The position numbers were made by a program, and so were the translations under genes. Shown in pieces: positions 1 to 10,337 of a stretch of 64,000 nucleotides of DNA. The notes below the pieces were generated by a model, which was not told the DNA's origin, did not search any database, and worked only from the letters and a program-made list of their open reading frames with translations. Origin of the DNA: Moniliella sp. 'wahieum' (lineage: Eukaryota; Basidiomycota; Moniliellomycetes; Moniliellales; Moniliellaceae); assembly GCA_003971905.1 (NCBI GenBank), contig RSEE01000011.1, positions 917,453-981,452 on the forward strand, read 5' to 3'. Positions within the stretch are counted from its first letter, which is position 1, and each line of letters opens with the position of its first letter.

Positions 1-2045
1 ACAACGAAGACGCCTGCGAGGCACGCTAGTGATGCTAGTGACGCTTGCAAAGGATCGACTGACAACCGGCTCGACCAAACTATACACAAGGTAACAAGGA
101 GCCAAGCCAGAGGCAAAACGGAATCCAAGAAGAAAATGCATTAAACAAAATGTACCAAGGGGTTGGCCTAGGCACCCAGACCCATTGAGCAGACGCGTGC
201 AAAAAAGCCCCGTCCATGGACCAGGGCGCCATGCCCCAAAGGACATTGCCAACCCGCAAGGACGATATCTGGTTGAGTATGACACAAGTGCTGACCGTCT
301 TTGAGCGGCCGCCCGCATCGAAGTGAGGCAGCCGCCGTCCTTTCTACCCTGCCTGTCCTTGCCCTAGAAGGGCAGAGGATAAGCGAGGAGGACCGGCACA
401 GTGCTCTTAAGGCTCAACGGGATGGGTGAAGCTAACGATGCTGCAGACAAAAAGAGCCGAGGGCGAGTAGAAATGCAATTTCTGCTGTTGACATTCGAAC
501 GAAGAGAGAGAAGGTCAGCTAACTCATTCGTCTCAAGAAAGGTGCACAGGCACTCGTGACGGCTCAGAAGGCAAAGTGACGGCATCAATGACTGCCCCCA
601 CGAGGAAGAGCAGACCTTGAATCAACGGAGGTGCCAGTTAATGGGGCGCTAGATGCGATGAACGCAATCTGTCCTGCGCCTATCATCACAGCCGGAACAA
701 ACGGGAGAGGCGACTCAGTACTCACCCAAGTTGGTCGGTAGGGGAGCAAGCCAGAGAGCTGACTTGGGCCCCCTGATATTCTTCGCGGCAGGCGCGACCT
801 CCTTCTGCAACTTTGAACCACAGTTACGGACCCTGCTGCGGCACAACCCCAGCGACCCGGAGGTAGGGTTAACCCTATGGCCTGCTTCCCCCGGATTTAC
901 AATGCAGGTCCTCAAGCCTCAGTGCCTGATGTCACAGGCCTAGCTAGCGATGCTGGCGATGAGGGATGGAGATGGCATTCAAGAGCTAAGGAGACTAGAG
1001 CTATGGGCCTTTAGGCTCCTGGCTGGAGGCCAATGGAGGCTCGTGGAAGGTCCGAAACTCACTGCCCCGGTGCACTGTGTGCATCGGGCCACGTGTCACT
1101 GAAGGCCGATGGGCTCTAGACTCCACTGGTGGTCAACACCTGAGCCTGCATGATTAGATACCGTTGAGACCAAGCCTGAGCTGCGGACTGCCCACTGTTA
1201 CCGTCTCAAGCACCACGGTGCCCAACAGACCCAGCCTTGTAGGCTCCAAGGTGCGCCAGGTTATGCCTGCATTGGTGTTTGCCATCTGCTGAGAGATAAA
1301 GCAGGTTGAGCTAGAGACCAACATGTGAAAAAAGGCAATGCATCCGTGGTTAGATCAATTAGATCGGTAGACCCCACCAGCCGCGCTAGCAAGAAACTCT
1401 ATTCCCCCCTAGCTGGCGAGGGCCGTCTCGAGCCCACGAGCCAGACGGGCAACTGATGGAGGTCTCCCACAGCCCTTTCCTCATGCCCTCCCTCATCGCC
1501 TCGCCTTTGTTCTGATTGCGTCGCCAGGCTCACAATTTATGAGAGGTTTCGCCAGCTTGCCAACTATGTTTGTTCTCGCTTCTCTCTCGATCCGTTTTGA
1601 TCATCACAACGAAGAAGTGAGGCAGCAAATTTGGCATGCGGCGTAAGATGGCAGATAAAATTAACGTAATTGACCATCGAACGAGATCATGCAGACTCAT
1701 GCACATGCATCAAGACAGGGCCACAACGGGCCGTCAATATGGTGGTAGGTCGAAGAACAGGAAAAGATCTCACGTTTTAACAAGCTGATCAATGGGCATG
1801 ATGAATGAGAGGAGGGGCTATCGCCAAGGCACTGCCAAGGACCACACACCAATGTAGTACCGCGTGACACGTGAGAGCAGATTCTTTTAAAGGACAAGGG
1901 AGAAGAGATAGGGCATTGCTGGAAGGCGTCGATGCCCAATCTTGCGGGTATGGGCTTGCGAAAGGAAACAAGGGGGGGGGGGGGTGATAAACGGGGGGCC
2001 CAGAGGGGGCTCCAAAGGAGGCTAAAAGCAAAACCGACAACAAGC
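1..2045. other. Gene-free stretch
   Basis: No reading frame here looks like protein on either strand. The stretch holds short direct repeats built on GCTAGTGATGCTAGTGA near its left edge (about 25-48), a related copy near 941-963, and a palindromic telobox at 864-877, which is listed separately. A run of ten or more G at 1970-1985 lies just downstream of the transporter gene. Confidence 0.5.
864..877. promoter_or_regulatory. Palindromic telobox TAGGGTTAACCCTA
   Basis: This is a perfect 14-base palindrome made of two head-to-head TAGGGTT half-sites. The AACCCTA half-site is the known recognition element of fungal Tbf1-type Myb telobox proteins. No gene starts nearby, so its role is unclear. 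The half-site recurs three times upstream of RPL26 in this window. Confidence 0.35.
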
Positions 2046-4175
2046 TTATGCCAACTTGCGCTCCAGCGCTGCCAACTGCGAAGGTTGCGGGTGCGCCGAG
2101 GCCATAACGTCGTGTCCGCGCAACTTGCGTTCCGAGTCAAAGAAGTTGGCCAGCTCGTGTTCGAGGAAGTCACGCTGCTCGGCGGTGAGGTGGTCCGCAT
2201 CGCCGTCCTCAACACCGTTGAGCGCCTTCATCGACTCGTACGCCTGTCGCAGCTCGTCAATCTTCGCCCGGCGGTCGAGCTCGGGGTCGTAGGCGCGGTG
2301 GCGGTGCAGCACCACACGCTCAAACAGCGACAGGTGGCGCGGGTGCACCGCCACACCGTGGTAGTCCTCCGCACGGCCGTCACGGACGTAGATCCAGTAG
2401 CGCTCCAACTCGCGCAGGTCCAGACCCGACGTGTCGGGAACAAACACAAGAGTAACAAGGCACCCAGCCAAGGCGAACCAAGTCACAATCCAGAACTTGG
2501 TCCGGGCCGCAACGTAGTTGTACACAATCGTCGGCACCAACGCACCGAGCTTGCCGCACGCAGCCGACACACCGTGCGCCGTCGCACGAATCGACGCGGG
2601 GTAGCACTCGGCAGCAAGAAGGAAGGTGGTGGTGTTGGGGCCAAACTGGTTGAAAAACCGATCAGGAAGTAGATCGCCTCGAAACCCTTGACGCCCGGGC
2701 CGGGGACGGTCAGCGGCTTGTAGGCGGCGGCCGCAATAAGGAGAAGAACGAAGAGCATAAAGAAGCCGTTGAATTGCATCCACTTGCGGCCGTAGTTCTT
2801 GTGGTCAATCAGGAGAGCGCCCATGTAGTAGCCGCACAAACTGACACCCACGTTGATCAGGTTGTACAGCCAGGTGACCCGCACGGACGAAGTACCGGTA
2901 ATGATCTGGATAAACAAGCCGCTGAACACTTTGTTCCCGTAGAAAGCAAAGTCGTTGGCAAACCAGCCAAAGGTGGTGCCGATCAGGCGGCCATAATAAT
3001 GGGTGAGGGCATGCTTGAGCGAGACAATATCGTAACCCGAGGTGTGGGTGCGCTTCTTGGCCGCACGCACAGCATCGTCCGTGTTGCGAATGCGGTAGTA
3101 ACGCAGGTAAGCAAGGTAGAGGGTGAAGGCGGCGATGATACCAAAGGAAACACGGAAGGTCCACTGGGTCGATTTGGCATTGTAGCCCTTGTCACCCAAG
3201 TTGTTGTGGAAAATGAGGATGAGGATGATGAGCACAAGTTGGTTGATAACCTGGCCCCATCCCTGCATAAGGAAGGAAAGAGCAACGCGACGGCCACGGT
3301 GAAGACGGTCGCGTTCGCCAGCGCCATGTCCAGAAGCCTGTTCCATCGAGGTGGTGCCCACCACGGGGTACTCGCCACCAACACCAAAGCCGTACACAAA
3401 TTGAGACCAGGCGTAGCAGATGACCCAACCGTTGAGCGACGTGCCCCACATGGCGGTAAGCATAACCGATCCAAGCGTCATAATCAGAGCATCTTGCACC
3501 ATACCAAACTAGTCACCCGCGTCACATGTCAGTACAGGCAACCGGCCCAGCAAAGCCGGGAATGGGAGAGAAAAAAAATAACGTACCCGACGGCCAATCC
3601 AATCCGCTTCGATACCGACGCAGATCTGGCCACAGATAATGCCGACAATCTGGAGGTAGTCGGTCGAGTGGACCCAGGTAGCGTTGCACACCTTGTACGT
3701 CTTCCAGCACTGCGGCCACACCTCCTTGAAGATGGGGTTGAGGTTACCGACGGAGAAGAGGGTGTAGCCCTCGACAAACAGACCGAGACCAGTGATGGCG
3801 TAGTTGTTCCAGTAAGCACGCAGGGGCGAAAGGGGGTCCTCCTTGAACATGGACCAGACCACGCCAAGCTCGCGCTTGGCCTCGGCGTTGCTCTGGGCGT
3901 TGATCCAGCGGGTGCGCTGGCTGGCGGGCAGGTCGGCCCAGTACTCCTTGCTGTCGGTGTACGAGTCGGTGGGGAAGAGGATGGCGTCGAGGCGCGCCGC
4001 AGCCTCGTCGGAGAGGACGGTGTGGTCGTAGTCCGAGTCGTGGCTAGCCTCCAGACCGGTGCCCACAGAGGACTCGGTCTGCTTGGCCTGCTGCATGTGG
4101 ACTAGCGCGGGGAGAGAGGTGAGCGGGGCAGAACAAGGCGGCACAAGGAAGAGCAGACATACTTTCGTCAGACAT
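2046..4175 (-). CDS. MFS transporter, phosphate:H+ symporter (PHO84-like) family
   Basis: This is a plasma-membrane 12-helix major facilitator, most likely importing phosphate or an organophosphate with protons. Exon 1 is very short (start 4175, MSDE), followed by introns at about 4162-4102 and 3586-3509 (GTACGT donor, TAG acceptor). Exon 2 carries the soluble N-terminus and first helices, including GLGLFVEGYTLFSVGN. Exon 3 has YGFGVGGEYPVVGTTSMEQ and LHRGRRVALSFLMQGWGQ, both typical of the phosphate symporter branch. Late helices carry the signature NQFGPNTTTFLLAAECYP. The frame breaks once in the helix before this signature, at an A-run at 2653-2657; one extra base restores a continuous protein. 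The charged C-terminal tail of about 100 residues is longer than in yeast Pho84. The start of the protein also differs from Pho84, so the exact substrate is uncertain. Confidence 0.85.
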
Positions 4176-5979
4176 GGCCGACGCAGGGCGTGGTGGTGAG
4201 GACAAGAGCAAGGGCAGGCAACGGAGCAGCACGCTTAAAAGGCAGATGCGACGGACGCGTGGGCAGGCGACAGGAGGGGCGGCTGTGGCAGGTACACAAC
4301 CAGGTCGTGTGCGGGCAGGACAGGAGTGTCAGGCCGGGCGGCGCAAGAGGCGGGGTTGCGTTTTGCTCTGCTTCCCGGTGAGGCGAACGTGCGCTGCCGG
4401 GGATGCACGGGGAGGGCGCAGTATGCCTGCCGGGCATGTCCAGTATGTTCACCACACCACACCGCGTGCTGGCTGGCCAGCAGACCAGCAAATCAGATCA
4501 CCCATCCTCCCCCCGGCATCTCCGCGCAGCCCACCGCTCACCCGTCGTCCAAGCGCAACATGTGATCGGTGGTGGGTGATGCATGGGGCGGCCTGGGGAA
4601 CGTGCGCATTCGACGCCCGCCGCTACACTCGTCTGCTGCGGCGTGGTGGCCCAGCTGTCTGGGGCTGGTTGATGCGCTGCTAGATGCCGTCCGCATGAAA
4701 TTGGAGCGCCCCCGTCTTGGCTCTTGGCTCGGGCTCTTGCGTGCGCCTCCCAGCAGGGGGGCGGTGTGGGGGTAGACTGGGCGCTCCTCGCTGTGTCTCA
4801 GGCCGCGTGCTTAGTTCGGCATGCGGCACGAGGAGTGAGTGTCGGAATCTAGGTCCCACAGGGTCTCACGCTGGGCCAGATGCCTGCCTCTTCCAGTTTC
4901 CATCACCACCATCACACATTTCTGCTCCGGCGGCCTGCCAGCAGCCCCCCCAAAGATATAGGAGCGCAGCGGCCGTCGAGGCTATGATCGATGAAGAGCG
5001 CGAGCGCAGACTTGCTCAGGCCAAACTCTGTGGCCAAGGGACCGTTCCTGCTGCCCAGCCTGCCCCTGCCCCTGCCTTTTTTTGCCCTGATCCGCGCCAT
5101 TCGAACACCGACGGCTGGTGTAAAACGTGGCTGTAGCCCGTCTTTCCGCCCCTGTCTTGTCCGGACCTATAGCATGCCCTAGCATGCCCTAGCTTGCTGG
5201 CGCTTACAACCGGAGGTCTAGCCGCCCACAACCGGATGCAGCCACCCTCTCACAGGGAGCAGTGAGTGAGAATCCGGAGTACGAAGAGTATTCTGAGAGT
5301 ATACGAGTACCGAGTACTCCGACCGAGTGGCGAAACCCGCGTGACCGGGAGAGCAACGCGCAAGGCGTTAGGGGTTGCTAAACGGTAACGATCACCCACC
5401 ATCCCGCCACGTGCCCCTTCAGTTTCCGCAGCGCTTCTTTCTCGGCGCCGTTTCCTCTACTATAGCTTTCAGGAAAAAAACGGCAATGGTGACCAGTACA
5501 AGCGCTAAGCACCACATACGCCAGCAAAGGATGTCGATGCTTCTCCGTCGCATTGCGCAGCACGCCTGTGCCTGGATACGTAGACGGCAGAGTGGGTACG
5601 GCCCCTCTTCTCGGCTCAATATGCTCAATGGACGGCAAAATACAATGCAGGTACTCGTGTTACGTTCGCGCAAGAAGATGCCTGCTGAGGCTCAGAGGGC
5701 TGGAGTAACTCAGACCCTCAAGCCTCAGGGCCTCAGGCCTCAGGCCCCTCAGGCACTCAGAGTATTACATGTCATTACAGGGTTCGAAAAAAGAGAGAGT
5801 TCGCTTGGTTTTCTGTGTGTCCAAAAGATAAACTTCTGCGGCGAAAGGATTGGGGCAAACAAGTATGGAGTATCTTGCACCCGCACCCCGGCCAAGTTTG
5901 GTGCGTTGCATGAGGCAGTGCGGGAGCCCATTTTCAGCTCATACGCTCCATCCCCGACACCCACGTCCGCAACGAACCT
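4176..5979. other. Intergenic, transporter 5' side
   Basis: I found no supportable gene in this 1.8 kb. It holds the transporter promoter and short direct repeats such as AGCATGCCCTAGCATGCCCT near 5172. The open frames are low-complexity and do not form a coherent product. Confidence 0.4.
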
Positions 5980-6630
5980 ATGGTGGAGGAAGAGGATGGG
6001 ACGAGACAGAGGACACAGCGCACCGACTACCGCGTGATGGGGCCCGGAGCACTCGGAGGATCAGGAATGGAGGTAGACCACACGCTGCGCGACACGGGGT
6101 CGCTGGAGGCGCAGAGCGCGTACCGGAGGGTGGTGCATAAGAGCACCGCAACGCCCTTGGAACGCCGGGAGAAGGAGCTGCTTCGGCTCTTCAAACAAGA
6201 CGCAGTTATTGGACGAATCCTACTAGTTGCCCCGCAAAAGAACAAAACGTAAGTGACAACCTTGACGACGCCTTTGGAGCACTTAACCGTCGCAAATCCA
6301 CACAGAAGGGAAATTAGTTTAGCAGAGGCACAGTTGCTGCAGAAGAGCACGCGAACATGGGATGGAGCCATCTCTTTCTGTGAAAAAGAAGAAAGACCGA
6401 GAGAGAAGCTGTTGTTCAACGTATACCCACCGTTGAAACATTGGCATCGTCGTGTGCCGGACATTGAGAAGGAGCGCATCGGCGTCGAAGAGGTGGGGTT
6501 AGAAGGAAAGCAAAAGGGCAGAGGACATGGTGAGAAGGAGAAGGAGACAGGAAACGAGCGAGACGCTCGAAACATGAAGAAATTGGAAATGGGTGCGAGA
6601 TCACAGCCAAAAGCGATGATAATGGACTAG
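5980..6630 (+). CDS. Hypothetical two-exon basic protein
   Basis: I do not recognise this protein. Exon 1 runs from the ATG at 5980 to 6248 and ends at a good donor, GTAAGT at 6249. Splicing to the acceptor CACACAG ending at 6305 joins two open frames without a shift, which is the main evidence for a real gene. The joined product is about 196 residues. It has an acidic start, a central segment with ERREKELLRLFKQDAVIGRI, then VYPPLKHWHRRVPDIEKE, and a lysine/glutamate-rich tail. No signal peptide or membrane segment is seen. The nearest neighbour downstream, on the same strand, is another unrecognised gene at 7144. It could be lineage-specific. Confidence 0.45.
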
Positions 6631-7143
6631 AGAACAGCAGCACACTGCAGGACTGGATGCGATGATGTCGATGATGGGTCAAACGACATAAAAGGTAAGA
6701 GTAGGCCCCGAAAGGAAAATAAAATTAAGGGATTAAACAACAAATGAATATCCTGGGAGCGGGTACGGGGTCGGTCAAATGGGAGCGATTTGCGTCCAAA
6801 ATATGTGTGGGGGGGGGAGCCGGCCGACGAGGCCCGCCGATATAATAGCGCGAGAGCGAGGGAGGACCAAGCCGGCATGACATGAAGGTGGGGCACATGG
6901 CCTTCGCACCGCCCGCTCAACGTATGGCGCGGCTTGATTACAAAGGTTATCTCAGCGTCTAACGTCTAACCCAAATCGTCCCACGTCCTTGCGCCTATAT
7001 ATGGCTGCGCCTTTTTTGTGTTTGTTCAGCAAAACGTCCTTCCCACACTTTCCCCTGTTCCTATATAGGGCCACAGCCTGTCTTTTCTCGGGTCCCGCCC
7101 TCAGCTCTTTTCCCTCCTGCCGCCAGCACACACACACCGCCCC
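6631..7143. promoter_or_regulatory. Promoter region of the 7144 gene with TATA boxes
   Basis: Two TATA-like elements lie upstream of the ATG at 7144: CTATATATGG near 6994 and CTATATAGGG near 7062. A pyrimidine-rich leader follows at about 7040-7135, ending in an ACACAC run. This looks like a classical fungal promoter of a well-expressed gene. Confidence 0.45.
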
Positions 7144-7674
7144 ATGACCACTGAGACCGTTGAGTTCCGCGCCGCAGCGAACGACGTGCCCGAGCACACA
7201 TTCCGGCGCGTCGACCTGGGAATAAATGGCAAGGTGCGTGAATCGTACGAAAGCGTATTGCGCGCTCGTGACGGCGGTGAGGACGGCCTGATCATCGTCT
7301 CGAACGACCCGGATCCCATTGATGCTTCGTCGTTCAACCCCGACGGATATGATTCCTTTTCCCTTGTCATCTTCACGGTCTCTGTAACGCCCGAGCAGCG
7401 GCACCGTATCCTGACCATCATCGAGAACGGAGAAATCGAAGGGAGCATTGAGGATGTTGGCGAAATATTCTGCGCGATCGGCTACTTTGACCGGTACCTG
7501 CCACCCGACTTGCTCGCTGAGCCTCACGCCACCGTTCCTCCATTCACGCCCGCCGTACGCGAATACATGGTGGAGATGGTGAAGACTTCCTTCCGCGGCA
7601 AGGGTCCGTGCCAAAAACAAACACACCTCACCTTTATCGACCCAGCTACCCTACCGACGGAAAAGCGACGATGA
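7144..7674 (+). CDS. Hypothetical protein, 176 residues
   Basis: This is a single uninterrupted frame starting at an ATG in good context (CCCCATGACC), behind TATA boxes and a pyrimidine-rich leader. The product is acidic and soluble. Recognisable stretches are FRRVDLGINGKVRESYESVL, a hydrophobic beta-like run FSLVIFTVSVTPEQRHRIL, and YFDRYLPPDLLAEP. It has no signal peptide, no membrane segment and no motif I can assign. Unlike most long genes here it needs no frame repair. I do not know its function. Confidence 0.55.
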   Translation: MTTETVEFRAAANDVPEHTFRRVDLGINGKVRESYESVLRARDGGEDGLIIVSNDPDPIDASSFNPDGYDSFSLVIFTVSVTPEQRHRILTIIENGEIEGSIEDVGEIFCAIGYFDRYLPPDLLAEPHATVPPFTPAVREYMVEMVKTSFRGKGPCQKQTHLTFIDPATLPTEKRR

Positions 7675-8926
7675 TTGAGCTTGCGCTTGGGTTGAGGGTG
7701 AGGACCACGAGGAAGGTGAAGTCGAAACGGCTGTGCGCTTGCCCCTTGACCAGATCAAGGATCCCTATATCAGGCTCATCAGGACGGTGACCATGTGTGA
7801 AGCGTTGGGGTGGAACCCCGGATGGGCCTATAGAAAGCTTGCCGCCGTTGCCCTGTTCCAGTGTAATCAAGACCCACGAAGAGATGATGCGGGCAAGGAA
7901 TGAACTACGGTGAATGAGGACCGACACGCTCTGTGATGGGCGTATGCCAGGCAATGCAATGTTGCATGTGTGTTCCCGCATCATTACTACAGGCACTGGT
8001 ACGGGAAGCGCTATGTAGGAGGGGTCTTTGTGTTGACTGTGATCCTCCGGCTCCCAGTCGGTAGACCAGGTTCGCCTCGGTTCCATCGGCTTTTTCCAAG
8101 CTGGCGTCCCAGCATGTCACTGTCCCTGTGCCCTGCACTCTCTCCTGTGTACTTACTGGCCCTGTGCCTAGTCCGGCCTCCTATATAGATGCGTCTGTAC
8201 CCATACCCAACTCTAGCTCCAATCCATCACCTTCTCCTCCCTTCTGCCCGTCCGGTTCCCTAGGCCAACCCTTTGGGTAGCTTTCGAAGGCCATGGATTA
8301 TGTGTGCATTATGTGTGCGGTATTTCCGAACAATGAGTTGCTCTTATATTCAACACGTTCAACGGTTCAACGCCTGACCTCTCTTAACTGAGGCCTTGCA
8401 TGCCTATAACGTTGACATGTTGACAACCCCCACCACGCCCATCCTGGGTGTTTTTTTGCACGTGGGCGCATGCAGCTCTCGCCCGGCGTTTCGCTCGAGG
8501 GATGAGAAGCCAAAAGAGGGGAGAGGAGCCAATGGAGGGAAGACAAGATCCGGACCCGCTGACGGATTCGACAACGAGATGCTGTTTGAGGGTGCCGACG
8601 TTCGTCCAGCACAATCCATTCGTGTCGAGTGAGTGAGGATACCGCGAACGGCAGACCGAGGGGCCGATGGCGGAACTCGTTGTACTACACAAAACGTTGC
8701 GAAAAAGTATGGTTCAGATAAGCAGCAAGGCGGGAGGGAAGGGTGCTGCGTGTATGGTGGAAAGAATGGGATGGTGTGAAAATCCACTCCACTTCACCAT
8801 CCCCTTCTCGTCTCGGGTCCACTTGGACTGCCGACCGCCGGAAGGCCTTCCGCCTCAGCCGAGCCGTACAGAATGCGACGGGCTGTAGGTCCGCTCTCCC
8901 CACCGCCTCCGCGGTAGCCATCACGC
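7675..8926. other. Intergenic between convergent genes
   Basis: No gene is supported. A TATA-like CCTATATAG at about 8186, followed by a C/T-rich leader, precedes only a 33-residue frame starting at 8292. The remaining open frames look random. Confidence 0.35.
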
Positions 8927-9660
8927 TCAGGGTCGCGAAGCCTGCGGGTCAAACGCAAGTGAATTGGCCGCATGGTTGCGGAGCGCAGCCCAAGGGTTGG
9001 CGCTCCGTGCCAAATCACTTAACACGGCCTTTTGTCGTGCGCCTTCCTGCACCAACAACGCCTTGCGTCGTCGACTGGTCATGGTCGGTGCGGGCGCCGC
9101 ATCGGTCGGTGGAAGGGCACCAATCTTGCCTTGTTGGTGCTGGTCCACCGACGCCTCCGCTTCCGCTTCAGCCAACTCACCTACAATCGCGTCCAACCCA
9201 GCATGCAGATCTTCCATGCGGCCCGTTTCGGCCGTACCGGCCAACTGGCCGTTACGCCTGCGCTTGCGTCGGCGCAGCGCCGAGCGGGACAGTGCGTGGT
9301 CAGGCAAGGCAGCGAGCGCAGCGCCGAGTAGGCTGGGCTCAATGTCCGATCAGGCACGTGTTGCGCTTGCTTGGCCAACAACTCGGCACGCCGCGCCGCA
9401 CGTTTGTCCGCCTTGCTCAGCTGGGTATGGGAGGTACCGTTCAGCCAACTCGGTTGCTCGGTCTGGCGCGCGACGGCCCCAGCGCCAGAGGGACCCGAGG
9501 CGGCCCCGCGTTTCTGCACGGCCTTGCTCCCCGTCTGGGAGGCGGACGAGACGCGCTTTTTGCCGTCCTTGGGAAGACTGGTCCTGGGTTTTGTCTAGCC
9601 ACGGATGGTCAGTCTCCTCCGTCCCTCCAGATGGGGCAGACTGGCACCTACCACGCCCAT
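8927..9660 (-). CDS. SLX9: Ribosome biogenesis protein Slx9
   Basis: Slx9 is a small basic nucleolar protein that helps export and process pre-40S particles. The C-terminal block is diagnostic: SALRRRKRRRNGQLAG, then an acidic/alanine-rich linker, then TSRRRKALLVQEGARQKAVL and ANPWAALRNH, which match the conserved end of the Slx9/FAM207 family. Upstream, in another frame, lies LSKADKRAARRAELLAKQAQ, also typical. The two parts are joined near 9300, where a base appears to be missing, and a second frame change lies near 9520. The start is uncertain: an ATG at 9660 is followed quickly by GTAGGT, so a very short first exon is possible. The opposite-strand frame covering this locus is an antisense shadow. 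Confidence 0.75.
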
Positions 9661-10337
9661 CCTGTAGCACTGGCGGGAGAGGGTGGGGATCGACCGATCA
9701 GGTTGGGGGTTGGTAGATTGGTTGACGGGCAGCCTCGGACCAAAAAAATAATAGCACAATCGGTGCAACCCGCGTCTCGCATCTCACACCCTCAGATCTT
9801 AGCGTGGCGCTGCAATTCCGGCTCGGTTCCCCCGCGCACCTCTCCCGCGAGGTGGGGCTGGGCGGAGCAAGCCATCGTGCCATTAATCAACGCCCCCAAA
9901 CACACTCTTTTGCTCTATCCAACCTACCCTTCTCGGCAATCAGCTTCACACGCTACTATCCTTCCGACACGCGCCGACGCAGGTAGCCTCGGGGAAACAC
10001 AGCCAAGCACTAGACATGGTAAATACAGAGCTATAAGCACCGAGCTTCGAGTGTCCGAGACGGGGAAGAGTACAGGTACAAAACGAAACCAACAAAAGAT
10101 AGTCTCCCCATCTCAGCCCTCAACCCTCGGCCATATCCATCCCGTCTTCCTGGACCACAGGAGGCGGGGGCACAGGATCAGGGACAGGTATGGCGGAAGC
10201 GGGCAGATCGACCGGGACCGAATGGGACGGGGCGAGCAACGCGGCCGTCGGCGCATACAGCGCTCGTACCTTCTCCACGCTCGGGGCCAGAACACTATCC
10301 CTCGCCGCGCGGATCGCTGCGACGGTAGGCGTATCTG
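9661..10337. other. Intergenic between SLX9 and the bHLH gene
   Basis: Both flanking genes are on the minus strand, so this holds the SLX9 promoter and the 3' end of the bHLH gene. No gene or clear motif was found. Confidence 0.4.

Noticed and set aside
2774-4105. 443-residue plus-strand open frame
   Set aside because: It lies antisense to the transporter; the minus strand has clear membrane-protein motifs and introns, so the plus frame is a GC-rich shadow.
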